64,000 nucleotides of DNA, taken from contig CAYOQG010000002.1 of the NCBI GenBank assembly GCA_964405925.1, positions 1-64,000 on the forward strand, written 5' to 3'. Under the pieces are notes generated by a model. That model did no database searches. It was not told where the DNA came from and saw nothing but the letters and a program-made list of their open reading frames with translations. Positions 63,469 to 64,000 of this stretch are shown piece by piece; the first letter of the stretch is position 1; every line of letters begins with the position of its first letter. This DNA is from GCA-020344555 sp964405925 (lineage in GTDB: Bacteria > Planctomycetota > Phycisphaerae > UBA1845). Position numbers and translations under genes: made by a program.

Positions 63469-63792
63469 ATGATTAAATGGATGTTGAGATGCCTATGGCT
63501 GATTATTTGGGGAAAACCGAACCCGCGCCTAGCGACGGACATACCGCTGACGCACATCGGCAGCGAGAATTGCAAGCCGATTCGCAGCGGCAGGATGGTC
63601 GTTCAGGTCTTCATGAACCGCCGGGCGAACGGCTCGGTGGAACCCAAGTTTCGGCTCAAACGTGCAGCGGGAAAGGACGGTAAGACGTTGGTCGATAACT
63701 TCTACCTGAAGGACCTCGACGATGCCGGGCGTGGTCTGATTCGGGCCAAGGCCTGGGCTCTGGATTACCTGGAGCTCGAGGATCCGTCCTGA
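63469..63792 (+). CDS. Small island protein, possible family A member
   Basis: 107 residues from ATG 63469, with GGAGG upstream. An N-terminal hydrophobic segment (WMLRCLWLIIWG) is followed by VVQVFMNRRANGSVEPKFRL and KDGKTLVDNFYLKDLDDAGR, then a helix. The strand/hairpin/FYLKDLDD/helix order resembles family A (61565, 40433), but similarity is weak. It could be a membrane-attached relative. Copy B of the structured element starts just after its stop. Confidence 0.55.
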   Translation: MIKWMLRCLWLIIWGKPNPRLATDIPLTHIGSENCKPIRSGRMVVQVFMNRRANGSVEPKFRLKRAAGKDGKTLVDNFYLKDLDDAGRGLIRAKAWALDYLELEDPS

Positions 63793-63795
63793 GAG

Positions 63796-63884
63796 CAACG
63801 ACCCCGCAAGGGGTTTGCTATGGGCCTCTAGCCGGCGGGGCCTTGAATAAATCGAACCGGCACCAAAAACCTGGTGGCCGGTTC
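63796..63884 (+). ncRNA. Candidate structured RNA element, copy B
   Basis: The core 63796-63862 parallels copy A. Hairpin 1 is GACCCC-GCAA-GGGGTT, hairpin 2 GGGCCTC-TAGCCGGC-GGGGCCT. Hairpin 3 is GAACCGG-CACCA-AAAACC-TGGTG-g-CCGGTTC (63854-63884); its sequence differs from copy A, but it is still fully paired. It lies about 30 bases before the next start codon. Confidence 0.55.
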
Positions 63885-63914
63885 AGGCCGGCCCCCAGCC
63901 CTGTGTCAGCCATT

Positions 63915-64000
63915 ATGATGGAGCGTTGTCCCATGAAAACGAAAGATGATATCCTCATCTTCCTCTTCTGGTTCACGGTTCTTCTTGTGGTTGCTATCCG
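63915..64000 (+). CDS. Partial small membrane protein
   Basis: Frame MMERCPMKTKDDILIFLFWF continues TVLLVVAI to the window end, giving a membrane helix near the N-terminus. The start could be 63915, 63918 or 63933. The C-terminal part lies outside the window, so the product cannot be named. It follows copy B of the structured element. Confidence 0.5.
   Translation, partial: MMERCPMKTKDDILIFLFWFTVLLVVAI

Overview
The window looks like a Planctomycetota chromosome, class not determined. The reasons are the MoxR/DUF58/BatA/DUF4175-like operon with an NPCBM protein, secreted proteins with dockerin-type ends, a PVC-like ECF sigma-factor relic, and several small protein families that I know only from planctomycete genomes. 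No rRNA operon or CRISPR array was seen.

Core region (1-7,750 and 12,660-37,430). The minus strand opens with a housekeeping run, cdsA - phoH - pgpH(HD-7TM) - ybeY. A HEAT-repeat protein gene is divergent to it. A tRNA-Lys(CTT) at 7,888 borders a small accessory patch (7,961-12,650). That patch holds the C-terminal relic of a tyrosine integrase, a methyltransferase, an AhpD-like protein, a MNT nucleotidyltransferase whose HEPN partner is cut off after 26 codons, and an overlapping HipA-like kinase/DUF3037 pair. Next comes glnS, preceded by a truncated second glnS 5' end. Between the two copies sits a 670-bp unit with 24-nt inverted repeats, REP palindromes and a frameshifted REP-associated transposase. 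After a nonsense-mutated ECF sigma gene come a PIG-L deacetylase, a GNAT acetyltransferase, a LOG-family protein and the large operon MoxR - DUF58 - BatA/VWA - VWA/GATase - DUF4175-like - small secreted protein - prenyltransferase-like - NPCBM (19,375-33,065). A 1,266-residue secreted trypsin-like protein with CARDB, PPC and dockerin-type parts follows.

Mobile island (38,235 to beyond 64,000). A complete tmRNA gene (ssrA, 37,882-38,234) was recognised from its acceptor stem, T-arm and tag frame. A tyrosine integrase points at its 3' end, then an excisionase-like HTH gene, which is the classic layout of an element integrated in ssrA. The island carries an XRE regulator with an ImmA/IrrE peptidase, RHH and small membrane proteins, a HigBA-type toxin-antitoxin pair with a palindromic operator, a second recombinase, a lipase-like dockerin protein, and three group II introns. 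The third intron splits a DUF932-family gene exactly at a codon boundary, so precise excision would restore a 364-residue protein. Three small proteins at 40.4, 61.6 and 63.5 kb appear related.

The most novel-looking non-coding signal is a duplicated structured element (62,733-62,823 and 63,796-63,884). Two hairpins are conserved, and a third has different but still paired stems. Each copy lies upstream of a small membrane-protein gene at the distal end of the window.
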